Positions 35,584-47,163 of a stretch of DNA of 64,000 nucleotides are shown one piece after another. Numbering within the stretch: the first letter of the stretch is position 1; each line of letters begins with the position of its first letter. The DNA comes from Piper betle (taxonomy: Eukaryota > Streptophyta > Magnoliopsida > Piperales > Piperaceae). The stretch spans positions 1-64,000 of the forward strand of contig JAURVB010000767.1 in NCBI GenBank assembly GCA_033002965.1. The letters run 5' to 3'. Under the pieces are notes generated by a model, which did no database searches, was not told the origin of the DNA, and saw nothing but the letters and a program-made list of their open reading frames with translations. The position numbers and the translations under genes were made by a program.

Positions 35584-36086
35584 CAGTCGAAGCCGCCAAC
35601 AACCATGCTACGCAAGTGGCATGTGCCAGATGTAAGCCAAAAATACCGACAACCATGTTATGTGAGCACATGTTCCAGTCAAAGCTGCCGACAACTATGC
35701 TACGCAAATGGCATGTTCCAGTCGTATGCTAGAAATACCGACAATCATATGCGTCAGTCGAAGCCGCCGACAACCATGCTATGCAAGTGGCATGTGCCAT
35801 CATAAGTCGGAACCGACAAGCATGCTACACAAGTGGCATGTGCCAGTTGAAGCCGCTGACAACCATGCTACGCAAGTGGCATGTGCCAGTTGATGCCGGG
35901 AATATCAACAACCATATGTGCTAGTCGAAGCCGCCGACAACCATGCTACACAAGTGGCATGCGCCAATTATAAGCTGGAATTGACAACCATGTTATGCTC
36001 GCAGCATGTGCCAGTCGAAGCCGCTGACAACCATGCTATGCAAATGGCATGTGCTAGTCCTAAGCTGGAACCAACAACCATGCTAC
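35584..36086. repeat. LTR minisatellite, about 43-bp unit
   Basis: Roughly a dozen imperfect units carrying the words CCAGTCGAAGCCGCCGACAA, CCATGCTACGCAAGTGG and CATGTGCC. Variant units replace CGAAGCCGCC with GTAAGCCGGAA. The array recurs in the 3' LTR at about 37868-38300 with fewer units. It gives long but meaningless open frames. Confidence 0.88.
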
Positions 36087-36921
36087 GCGAGTGGGTATGG
36101 AAGAAAAAATGGGAAAAAGGCTTACAATATGATAGTAGTCCCAAGGGACCAGAAAGTGAAATGAGAAAATTAGCAGTAGCAGATCAGTTCAGTTAAAGAT
36201 GATTTCAATTCAATAGATGCCCTCAGAGATTTCACGATGTTTTCTTTCATATGAGAGTTTGCTGTCATAGTCAGTTTGATATTAGTTATATTTTTGGATA
36301 AGTAATACTGTACGATACTCGTTACTGACGTATTTTTATAATATGTGTAGGTGATGATCAGGAGTAGGATGAGCCAGCCAGAACGGATGAGCAATGACGT
36401 CTCTTGCACATACACATGTCAGTCGATAGAATGTTAATATTTTATTTATGTTGCAATTATATTAAGAATGATGTGATGTAAGGTATGACAATTGAATTCA
36501 TATGATGTGAAAAGTAAATTGAATGCATAGATGGGCTGAGACCCAAGATTTAGAATGAATTATTCAGTAGATTAGAATTTTGTCTGAATATCAATGCTTG
36601 ATATATTTATATATATTTATACATGTTAATTTGACATGGTGGACCTTAATTGTACTTTTAAGGGAAATTTTGTTTGTTCTATTTTTGAAATTTTTATCAA
36701 CTTTATCGTACTTATTTTGTTTGGTAAACCAATTGTCATGCAATTAATGTAGTAGCATGTTAAGGTTCTGTGCATTCATCCATGCATAGCGATAAACATC
36801 TTCTATCTTGAGACGCCGATAGTAGATGCGCAGGGTTGGGTTCGTGTTAGCCGACCTAACGAAGACTAGTAACATTCCGGTTCGGTTCCTAGCGTGAATC
36901 GAACTTGGGGTGTTACAATTT

Positions 36922-36933
36922 TGGTATAGGAGC
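36922..36933 (+). promoter_or_regulatory. Primer binding site of gypsy element
   Basis: TGGTATAGGAGC lies four bases after the 5' LTR; two differences from the usual tRNA-Met site TGGTATCAGAGC. Confidence 0.75.
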
Positions 36934-37129
36934 AAACTCTCAGTCGATTCAGTTGGAAGATATTTTATAGATGATGTGCGTGCAAAGATTGCTCCAAGTC
37001 AAGCTAGCAGGTATATATTTCTTACCTTGTTATCTTTAATTTATAGATTTCTCACCAATAGGTAGTATGATAGTATTTTTAGGATTGGATTAGTGAGTAT
37101 GGGTAATCATGGTAAGAACTCGAAGTACT

Positions 37130-37490
37130 TGAAACCGGACTTTATCACCTCCTTCTTCTAGACAAGCTAGCCCTACTCATGTTCATAGTGAGACGGCGTC
37201 TAGCCGATCGAGTGCCGCATCGCTGCCAGGAAATCCTAGTGAGCTGCTGTAGTGGAAGCCACCACAACACTCTTAACAATATCAATTGGATCAGGGGACA
37301 CAACAGAGGCATAGGATAGATGCCCCAGCCAGAATGAGAGTTATGGATAGACAAGTTTAGGAGAACAGACATCCAACTTGTTAAAACTGTGGACGTCGTC
37401 ACAGAGAAATATCCAGAGTGGGTACAGACGCATACTTCAGATGTGGTCAATGAGGACATCGAGAGTGATGCCTTCTTAGTTTAAAATTTT
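37130..37490 (+). pseudogene. gag zinc-knuckle remnant of gypsy element
   Basis: In shifting frames the sequence reads NCGRRHREI, then FRCGQ, a stop and GHRE. This is the decayed double-knuckle region of a plant Ty3/gypsy gag. At about 37470-37515 it passes directly into a C-terminal-like tail and the polypurine tract, so all of pol between them is deleted. Confidence 0.6.
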
Positions 37491-37508
37491 GAGGACAAAC
37501 TTTTTATA

Positions 37509-37520
37509 AGGAGGGAAGAA
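37509..37520 (+). promoter_or_regulatory. Polypurine tract of gypsy element
   Basis: AGGAGGGAAGAA immediately precedes the 3' LTR start TGTTAAACCC. Confidence 0.8.
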
Positions 37521-39135
37521 TGTTAAACCCGTAATTCGAATTAGGGTTTTATAAATCTGAATTGGTTGGTTTGATTGTTATTTTTAGTTGAGTTAAGTTT
37601 TAATTATGAGACAATTATCATATTTCTCACCAACCATTTGTTTTTCTCACTTGACCATTCGTTTTTCTCAACTTGACCATTTATTTTTCTCACCTAACCA
37701 TTCATTTTTCTCACCCTAACATCTATATATTCCACACTTCTAACACTAACACCATTTATCCTTCTCACCCAACTTCCTTTTCTTTTCCCCCACAATCGTC
37801 ACTCAAGCAGGCCACAACCTCGCCTCTGTAACCACATGACTGATGATTAGGTACGGAGTATTAGTGTCAAGCCAAAAATATCGACAATCATGTTATGCGA
37901 GCACATGTGTTAGTCAAAGCCACCGACAACCATGCTACACAAGTGGCATGTGCCATCGTAAGCAGAATGCCAACAATCATATGTGCCAGTCGAAACCACT
38001 GACAGCAATGCTACACAAATAGCATATGCCAGTCATAAGCCGGAACCGACAACCGTGCTACACAAGTGGCATGTGCCAGTTGAAGCTACCAACAACCATG
38101 CTATGTAAGTAGCATATGCCAATCAATGCCTGGAATATTGACAACCATATGTGCTAGTCGAAGCCGCTGACAACCATGCTACGCAAGTGGCATGTGCCAG
38201 TTGTAAGCCGGAATCGACAACCATGTTATGCTCGCAACATGTGCCAGTCGAAGCCGTCGAGCCAGTCCTAAGCTGGAACCAACAACCATACTACGCGAGT
38301 GGGTATGGAAGAAAAAAAGGCTAAGGATATGATAGTAGTCCCAAGGGACCAGAAAGTGAAATGAAAAAATCAGCAAGAGTAGATCAATTCAGTTAAAAGA
38401 TAATTTCAGTTCACTAGATGCCCTCAAAGATTTCACAATGTTTTTTCATATGAGAGTTTGCTCTCATGGTCAGTTTAATATTAGATATATTTTTGGACGA
38501 GTAACACTCGTTACTTGTGTATTTTTATAATATATGTAGGTGATGATCAGGAGTAGGATGAGCCAGCCAGGACGGAGGAGCAATGACATCTCTTACACAC
38601 ACATATCAGGCGATAGAATGTTAATGCTTTGTTTATGTTGTCATTATATTAAGAATGATTTGATGTAAGGTATGACAATTGAATTCATATGATGATGTAA
38701 AAAGTAAATAGAATGCATATATGGGTAGAGACCCAAGATTTAGAATGAATTATGTAGTAGATTAGAATTTTGTCTGAATATCAATGCCTGATATATTTAT
38801 ATATATTTATACATGTTGATTTGACATTATGGACCTTAATTGTACTTTTAAAGGGAAATTTTGTTCGTTTTATTTTTGAAATTTTTATTGACTTTATCGT
38901 ACTTATTTTGTTTGGTAAACTAGTTGTTATGTCATTAATTTAGTAGCATATTAGCGTTCTATGCATTCATCCATGCATAATTGTAAACATCTTCTATCTC
39001 AAGATGCAGAGAGTAGATCCATAGAGTTGGGTTTGGGTTAGTCGACCTAATTAGAATTAGTAACATTCCAGTTCGGTTCCTAGCGTGAATCAAACTAGCT
39101 CGATTCCTAGCGTGAATCGGACTTAGGGTGTTACA
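37521..39135 (+). repeat. 3' LTR of pol-less gypsy element
   Basis: Begins TGTTAAACCCG and ends GGGTGTTACA. It aligns with 34903-36917 but lacks about 400 bp, including the TA run and the segment after TAGGTACGGAGTA. Its minisatellite block is at about 37868-38300. Confidence 0.9.
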
Positions 39136-39140
39136 GAAAG

Positions 39141-40685
39141 TGAGTAAAACTCGACAAGTAGATAATGGTTTGAATAATTGTGACTAATTATGTCATGTTG
39201 ATAATTACGATGATGGAAGTTTTAATCATAATTTAAAAATTCGGAATTCAAACTCGACTTAGTATACTATAAAAGTTTGGTTGATTTAGAGTCATTTACA
39301 CTTTTTCAATTCATTAAATAAAAAATATATAAAATTAATATAGATCGCTCTTTTAATATTTGAAATTAATAAATATATTCAATGCTTTAAAATATTTATT
39401 TAGCTAAATGAAGTGAAAATAATATATTATAATAGCTTTTATCACTTGGCTCAAAAAATCAATCACAAAATGAAATAGGATGGAATCATCTATAGGGTTT
39501 GATGGGGAAAACCATAAAATATAGTCGATCGAGATTTTTAGAATCAAAAGAGTTTTTAACTATAGTTTAACTCTACCCAACCGTCAGTTACGTTTGAATA
39601 AGTTTGCAACTTTCATATTTTCTTTTTAAGGATCTTCTTTTATATGTTGATTATTATTGTACATAAATTAATTGCCGCCCCAGATAAATTGTAAGGTATT
39701 TTTCTTGATATTTCATGTATTATTTACCATAACAATATAATGTTGATTGGATGAATCCTAAGCCCAAAAATGTAGTTCTGGAGTCAATCTAAACCAAGGG
39801 TAGAAATATAATGAAATGAAATAGTATGAAAATTTTAAATATTTCCTATAATGTTTGGGTAGTAGGACATAAAATAAAAATGAAATATTTATCCTTTCGT
39901 GTCACCTAAAATTTTCTCAAATTTGTTTTATTTTTTGCAAGAAAAATTATTTTGTAATTTTTAAATAGACTTGTTTGACTGAAAATAAAATTTTCTTTGA
40001 TTAAATTTATGGGCAAGCAAACTCAACAAAATATTCGATCTCTAAATTTTACATTTCTTTTAAGACAACTAAACATATCCTAAACTAAAATATTTTTTAT
40101 TTGGTTAAGAGGTGGTAGGAGTTGGTCCATGATGCCCATTCGACCATTTCTCTAAATTTGGAATGTATTTATTTTAAAAAAATGATTAAAGTCAACAATA
40201 TTTTAGTAATTATACAAAATTTTTCTATTAGTGGATAGTTTTGAAAATAATTTCCTTTTTTTTGACAAAACAATATTATAAAGAACATAAACATGATGAT
40301 ATATACATGACAAAACACATAATTTAAGATTTTATCTTGACTAAATTCATAATTATTGGTTTTTCGATTTTTATGTTACATAACAATCAATAATATTAAT
40401 AGTCAAGAGGCAATGCAGATTAGGTCCAGTATAAGGGATGTCCCCCTCCATTATTTTTAGTATTTAACCGTTAAATTATTCTTCTATTAGTATTTAACCG
40501 CTAAAATTATTCTTTTCGCAGTCTTGGGGTGATCTATTGCTTATATTTAGTTATCTTCTATTTTATTATCTTCATGGGTTCCGACAAGGAGATCTTTTAT
40601 TTTCATATTTAGGTATGAAAAGCTTATCTCCTGTGTTTTTTTAAATGGCTCCCAGAGCACCTTTCTCACCTTTTTTTTTTAAATG
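39141..40685. other. AT-rich intergenic
   Basis: No gene seen. From about 40150 the sequence is homologous to 33590-34100, and this homology resumes to the right of the solo LTR at 43450. Confidence 0.55.
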
Positions 40686-40690
40686 CAAAT

Positions 40691-43449
40691 TGTAATACCT
40701 TGTTTCGGTTCACCCGTAAACCGACCCAAAAATGTCACCGGTGACCGAACCTAATTCGGTTAAGTTGACCCGAATGTACTCTTGACAACTTAAGATAGTG
40801 ATGTCATATACAAACATGGATGAGATGTTTGGGTTCTAACGTTGTGCTACATGGATGTCATGATGTGCAAACAAGTAAACAAACAAACCAAATAAACAAA
40901 AAGTTCAAAAGAAATATCTATTTTGAAAACAAAACGAACAGAGTCTCCATTAAAAGTGCAATAAGGGCTACCCTGTCAGCGACAATAATATATATTTATA
41001 GCAATAAAAATAAAAAATACAGTCCAAACATGGCATGTTTTTCACATTCTAGTTATCTTTGCTCCATAGCTCACCCTGTTTATTCCCACTTTCCATTTCA
41101 TTCACATGCATAGTATTTAAAGCAATTTACAGAGTATCATTCAAATTTATTATCTACACAGTTCAATACATCACAAATCATAGTCATTAGGTACATGTAT
41201 GAGCGATTCAGTGCTACTCCTCTGCCGTCCAGATAGTGCTCATTCTTCATGATTCTGACATACATATATAATAAAAACGTTAGTAATAAGCGTTTTCGGT
41301 CACAGAAATAACTAATATCAATCTGACACGGAAGAGCTGACTCCTGTTGAATAAAAATCTTATATAATTTTCCTCAAGAACTATCACAAGGGCAATAATA
41401 TGAGCCATCAACCTCATGCGACAGCGTTCCCTTTCCATATCATTATCTTTCCTTGGCCATTTAAACTATCTCTTTTTGCGGTAAAATCATTCTCTTTCCG
41501 TTCTTTCTTCTTAGCCCTCTACATCTTCCGTATTACTTCTGACCATGAGTGCAGAGACAGAGTACTCTTAAGCATGCGCCTTCAGTACCCTTTTAGACCA
41601 GAACTCTAGACATACCCGTAAACTTTCACACTTCTCTGGGTTTGAGGAACTCAAAGGTAGGAGTTATCAGGATCCCTCGGGAATGAAGTGGACGCTCACC
41701 AGTTCCAGAGCCCGCTTTGACAAACACATGCCCTATCTCAAAATGTGGTCGTTGTTTTCCCTCGTTACACATCTCACTGAAAATGCAAAAACTACATATA
41801 CATAGGCCTAGTAGGGAATTTAGTATCATAGGCCCCAAGACATCGTGTGCTAGATCTGAGTTTCAAAAACAAACTCGAGGGATCTCATCCTCGAGGGTTA
41901 TTAATCCAGAAATGTGATCGGCTAAATGGCCGATGTGGAGTGGGATACGATAAATTCACCACTCAACACGTATTCTTTCCTGTTAAAAACATGATAGAAT
42001 GAGACAATAAATAGAGAGCGAGTCATCAATGGACCTGGCAAAAGCTCCAAGCGTGTCCTCGCACCTAGGCGATGAGCTTCTACTTAGTACCTACACACCA
42101 AACTAAAACCTAATGCCTACTAATTGAATGATGCATCAAACATCCTATAGCATACACACACCACATCACACATCAATCACATACAAGTTTTCCTATTCTA
42201 CGTTGCATTAGATTATAATAATTTTTTAGTTTACTTAATTAGTTCCTTAGCATCTATTTTAATATAATTCAATCAAGCAAAATTCATATATTTATTTACA
42301 ATAAAAATATCTAACACAACAATTCATCAATCCTAGCAGGTTGTGCTAACAATCATCGATTTTCAGTAATTAAATAGGAGGAAATTATACCTCGCATCAT
42401 TGGTAATCGACGATGGCTAGGGTTTGGTTGCGTGTCTTGAAGCTCGAATTTAGCACTCAATGGAGTCCGAGTTTGATCGGGTTTGACTGGATGAGCTCGG
42501 CGGAAGATCCGACGAAATCCAGTGAATCTAATTTTCTGGCGATTTTGGCAGTCGACTGTTGCCAACAGCGGCTACCGGCTGGATGGTGATGGTATGGGGT
42601 ACCGTTGGCACTAGCTCGGCGAGCCCAACGCGTCTATGACGTCGACGTGGTCAGTGGAGGCGGTGGCTACCTGAAAAAGGGCAAAACATGGGTGATCGAC
42701 GGTGGGGTGACAAGATCCAGTCGGGATGGGCAGCGTTGGGCTCTGGTATGGTCTAGGAAGGTCGTGGGAGGGTCGGCGACGTCGAGGTAGCAACTAGATG
42801 GCGGCGGCGATGGTCACCAATGGCAAGATCGGCGATGGGAGCACGATGCAAAGGCTCTACTTACTCACGTCATGGAGTCCGGCGACGGCCGAGGGTGCTC
42901 GAGGCGGCACGGCAGGGCTCAACGGCGGCTGGGTGGTGTCGGCAACGAGCACAGGGGCAGCGGTGAGGGTTTGGAGGGGAAAGGTGTTGGGGGGAGAAGA
43001 AATAGTTTAGTGGCGATATTGTAAATAAAAGTTAGCACGATTCCGACTCGAGTTAAAAATAATAACTAACTCATAAAAAATCCTTAAAAAGTTCAGAAAA
43101 ATATGGGAAGATCTCATAAAATATAATACACATCATCACACCACAATGACATGTTCTATAACTAATACCCCACCCAAACTGCCCTATAACGTCCCCTAAT
43201 GCGTTATTTGGCCTAAAAATAATTCTATGATCAAATACATAAAAAAATATATGCATACTTTCATATATTCTGATAATTTATTTCTCACCATCCTTCTAAT
43301 GTTATCATCATATATTAAGGTACACCTAACCCTCATCGCTCATAACTCATGGCTGACCTCAACTAAGCACGTGATTCATAAAACTGACTCGACTCGAACC
43401 GACTGGTTAGCTAATGTAAAACTCTGACTCGAGCCACAGGTGTTTTACA
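40691..43449. mobile_element. Solo LTR with 5-bp target duplication
   Basis: The ends TGTAATACC and TGTTTTACA (TGTAA/TTACA inverted) are flanked by identical CAAAT at 40686-40690 and 43450-43454. Length 2,759 bp. No gag-pol domains inside. A GC-rich segment at 42390-43010 yields several overlapping open frames without recognisable motifs. The host sequence on its two sides is contiguous in the homologous segment near 34000-34300. Confidence 0.93.
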
Positions 43450-43454
43450 CAAAT

Positions 43455-45152
43455 GACCTACTAATTCTCAATAAAGTCATTCTTGACCAAGTGGATTTGA
43501 TTCTTAACACCCTTCAAAATTTCAAAAAATATCATCCCAAATTGTGAATTTGCAGAATTGTCTTCTCCTTTTTTCTTGTAACTTATGTCCTAACTAATTA
43601 AGGATTCCTTGGGGGATGTTGAAAATAAGCTTGTTGCAATTAGGATCAATATATCTTGATTGTTGAGCACTATGGGCCCTTAAAAGAGATTTTATAACAA
43701 CTAAAAGAAACTTGTACTAGGTGTCATGGATCTCTATTAATCCAAAAGTTAGTTTAAGGAATAAGGTTTTCTTATTAACCTATATAGAAGCTACCAACCT
43801 CATTTACGACTGATATGAGATAAACCCAACAATCTCTCCTTCACACATCAAACACGTCAAAATTATCATTGTCCGATAATTTCCCTTTTATCAGACAAAA
43901 CCTAAATATTATCGCTTGACAAACTCTCCTTAAATCACCCTTTTATTAAACGAAATCTATATATTATTATCTAACAAACACTCCGTAAATCATCAAGTGG
44001 AGCTCAGGAAAGAGACTTCTACAATCGACGTAGGCAAACACCAAAACCCACCAAACTCTTATACCACTATTGGGCCTTTGAGCCCCAAAAATGACTTGAA
44101 AAAGGCTTCACAAGCCTCGCTTAATTCAAAAACTAGCTTATAGAATATAGTTTTCCCATTAGCCTATATACAAGTCATCAACTTCATCTATGACTAATGT
44201 AAGATAAACTTAACATTGGTATTCCTCTTTGGTGCGGACGAAGAAAAGAATGAACATTTTCAATATCTAGTCTAGGGTGATGAGTTGAGAGAATATTTTA
44301 TTCATGTTAAGGGTAGTTGATAGGAATATCTGCTCCCATCATTAGTCCCATGCCTCAGCCTCGGCCACAACTGGATTTGTAGGACTTACGTCCGGTCGTG
44401 AATCTTGCAACTAGAGAAGGGAGGTGCTTGGAGGAACTATGAAGTGGGTTCCTCGGAACAAGCCTAATCCAACACACGAGAGGGGACTAAATTAAGGTTT
44501 GTCTATTCAATCAAGATGATCTACAAAATTTTTTCCCAATACAAGTACTCTTCCCTGCTACCCCCTAATTTCCTACTCCAAATACCCGACTTAGTCGACC
44601 CCAATTTTCACACCATAACAGATAAGTAGAATGAAATAACAAAATATTTACCCTATAATGGTAAGTAATTCCTATCAGTAGGGAAGACTTGTTTGGAGTT
44701 AGAGTGGTTTCAAGACACCAGGCCAATTGCTATTTTGGAAACCGGAACTAGCGATTGGAGGTTGAGATTGAGGGACAAAAACGTTATGCTGATGGATGTT
44801 TCAACTCTGAGGACCCATCCGTTGGTTAGGCTTTAGGCTTGTATAGTTTCAATGAATTTTGGCCTATCTTTACAACAAGCTGAGCTTGAACTAGCTATTG
44901 TTCATGCTCTCTCATTTTTGGTTCATCGTGACTATGAAAAGGTGCAACTATATACAAACTTTTTGGGTTTTTCGGATGGGATGAATTCTAAGCTGAAAAA
45001 TATGAAAATCCTATCTTGGTGTATTTGGACAGGCTTCGTAAGAGACATGGTAAAAATACTTTCTTTGTTGATTGTCGATCAAGACGGTAGATAATATTAT
45101 GGCTTATGTTCTTGTTAACTTAGTAACTTAGCATATTATATCTATGGTGTAA
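43455..45152. other. Intergenic with repeat debris
   Basis: 43455-43690 is homologous to 34110-34300. About 43720-43830 and 44110-44215 are degenerate direct copies (AAAAGTTAGTTTAAGGAATA-like and TTAACCTATATAGAAG-like words). No host gene seen. Confidence 0.5.
44830..45092 (+). pseudogene. Possible Ty3/gypsy RNase H fragment
   Basis: The frame reads LQQAELELAIVHALSFLVHR followed by DYEKVQLYTN. This faintly recalls the DLELA..ALK.WRHYL...VFTDHKSL region of gypsy RNase H. The match is weak and no neighbouring domain supports it. Confidence 0.3.
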
Positions 45153-46250
45153 CACTAGTAGAAAATTTACTTTCAGCCACCGCTATATCTTGCCATGGGC
45201 TTAGCCGTGGCAAAATAGCCACTGCTTTGCCTAGGATTAGCCACTTTTAGTGGTTGCAGCAGCTAAAATTTTTCTTTTTGAAAAAAAACACGAGGATAGC
45301 CACGGCTCATGGTGGCAATATTTAATTTTTAAAAAATGTAACCACTTGTAAAATATAACTACGGGACTAGCCACCGCTAAAAGTGGTTATTGCCTTTTTT
45401 AAAAAAAATAAAACATGGGGCTAGCCACCACTTATGGATATGGTGGCAATATTAATTTTTTTAAAAAAATTTAACCACTGTTTTGTCTTGACCGTAAAAT
45501 ATAATTATGGTAATAGCCACAGCTTGTAACGACAAAATTCATTTTTTTCTAAAACAAATTTTTGGGTGGGAAATTTCCGCCTTCCCGCCTTTTTTATTGA
45601 AATGGGTTGTGTGCCCAATTAGTGCACATGGTCCATTAAGGGCCGCATGTGATCAGAGGTGGCAGCCGCACCACATCGCCACTTCTTGGTCACAACCACC
45701 ACTATCCACTGTACCACCGATGTCCCGGCACTGCCTCGCCATCCCTCACCCCCACTCCCTAGGTGATGATTCTGCCTCTCCCCTAACACCATTGCTCATG
45801 CCCCTACACCACCACTGTATCCCTGGTCCCGCAACCACCGTCACCGCCACGGCCTTCCCTGGCCCCACCATTGCTAGTGTTGCAACTATCAACGCTGCCA
45901 TGGCCTCTCCCAGCCCTGTCGGCCTTATCACTGTAGTCTGATCAGTGCTCGGCAACTGATCGGGCACGTATATATTTTTATTAGTTTTTTAATTTGCCAT
46001 GGGTGACCAATGGCCAATGGATTTATTTTATGTTAAAAAAATTTGCCACAGGAGTGCAGTGGCTAAAGTTAACCACGCTGCCTAGTGACAATTATAGTTC
46101 ACCTACACAGTCGTTGACGCCAACATTGCCTGTGGCAATTTTTCGTGACACACTAAAATTTGCAATGACAAAAGCCAATTTCCCTTACAAGTCATTGTGG
46201 CAATTGACTATTTATAAAATCCTAAAAAACATAACTATTTAAATTTTTGA
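45153..46250. mobile_element. CACTA-like DNA transposon end
   Basis: It begins CACTAGTAGAAAA, close to the CACTA(C/G)AAGAAAA termini of plant CACTA elements. It is followed by many subterminal repeats in both orientations built on TAGCCACCGC, AGTGGTTATTGCC, GCCACGGCTCATGGTGGC and similar. The interior is GC-richer (45590-45960) with an open frame that has no motif. More GTGGCAATT words lie at 46060-46210. I did not find the matching opposite end, so this is probably a truncated non-autonomous copy. Confidence 0.6.
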
Positions 46251-46897
46251 ACACAAAAATTCTTGAAGTTGAAAAGAATAAAATAATATACCAAAAATTT
46301 TGGGACAAAAATTCTTTAAGAAGGAAATAATGTAGTACTGTGAGGGAAATTTTGGGACAAAAATTGTTAAAGGAGGGAAGAATATAATAATATGCATTTA
46401 AAAATGTAATACTAAGTTATGATGATGAATTATAGAAGGTTGCAATGGTTATCTTAGTGGATGAATTTCAAAGAGTTCACGTATGTGTCCTGTATTAATT
46501 TACTTAAGAACTATTGAGTTAAGATGAGGAGTTATAAGAAGTTAATTAAGTTAGGCAACTGTATAGGAGAAAAAATATAAGAGGAGGTCGTTTCCCTTTA
46601 TCTTATGTATGGAATATTAGGGTTAGGAGGTAGCTCTCTTCCTCTTGAGCATGATCTCTCTCACCCTTCTTGGCGAGACAGGATGTGAATTTATGGAGGC
46701 GTCAGTGTAGGCAAGATTAGATTTCAAGTTATACATAGAAGGTTAATGATCATCATAGTTTAATCAATCAATTATGTCATCTATGCATCATGTGTTGAAT
46801 CCATGTCTTCTATTTGATTTGTTTGATTGATCTATGTTATTTGATATATTATTTAATTGAAACTACTTATGATCTTATCAATGTTAATTAATTATTC

Positions 46898-46899
<2 letters not shown>

Positions 46900-46950
<51 letters not shown>
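46900..46950. repeat. (TA)n microsatellite
   Basis: About 25 uninterrupted TA units. Confidence 0.95.
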
Positions 46951-46951
<1 letters not shown>

Positions 46952-47111
46952 CATGTTAAGATGTAACATTGACGGGTGCACAACGATTAAGTGGTGTGAT
47001 TAACTTTAGCAATGTATATAGAATTAGTTAATTAATCATTGAAAATCTAAGCACTTAAATATGCTTTTATATGTGATGATCTTACATGAGTGTGGTTGAT
47101 ACATACATACA

Positions 47112-47114
<3 letters not shown>

Positions 47115-47161
<47 letters not shown>
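47115..47161. repeat. (TA)n microsatellite
   Basis: About 23 uninterrupted TA units, preceded by three ATAC units. Confidence 0.95.

Positions 47162-47163
<2 letters not shown>

Larger units (their letters stand above)
34903..36917 (+). repeat. 5' LTR of pol-less gypsy element
   Basis: Begins TGTAAAACCTGTG and ends GGGGTGTTACA. It contains pyrimidine-rich CATTCATTTTTCTCACC repeats (about 34990-35060), a TA microsatellite (35498-35538) and the minisatellite 35584-36086. Confidence 0.9.
34903..39135 (+). mobile_element. Ty3/gypsy LTR element lacking pol, 5-bp target duplication
   Basis: Two LTRs, 34903-36917 and 37521-39135, enclose about 600 bases. Flanking 5-mers are identical: GAAAG at 34898-34902 and 39136-39140. 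The ends are TGT/ACA. A tRNA-Met-like primer site follows the 5' LTR and a polypurine tract precedes the 3' LTR. The interior keeps a gag zinc-knuckle remnant, but protease, RT, RNase H and integrase are gone. The LTRs differ in length by 400 bp, mainly through loss in the 3' copy and different repeat counts. Confidence 0.93.

Noticed and set aside
35584..36086. Regular repeats that could suggest a CRISPR-like array
   Set aside because: The window is plant nuclear DNA; units are contiguous with no unique spacers and lie inside an LTR, so this is a minisatellite.
37145..37459. Minus-strand open frame of 104 codons
   Set aside because: It is the complement of the gag zinc-knuckle remnant of the gypsy element.
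42353..43010. Several open frames on both strands in a GC-rich segment
   Set aside because: Within the solo LTR 40691-43449; frames overlap and carry no domain.
45507..45941. Pro/Thr/His-rich open frame of 144 codons
   Set aside because: It is within the CACTA-like repeat block; low-complexity composition and no domain.
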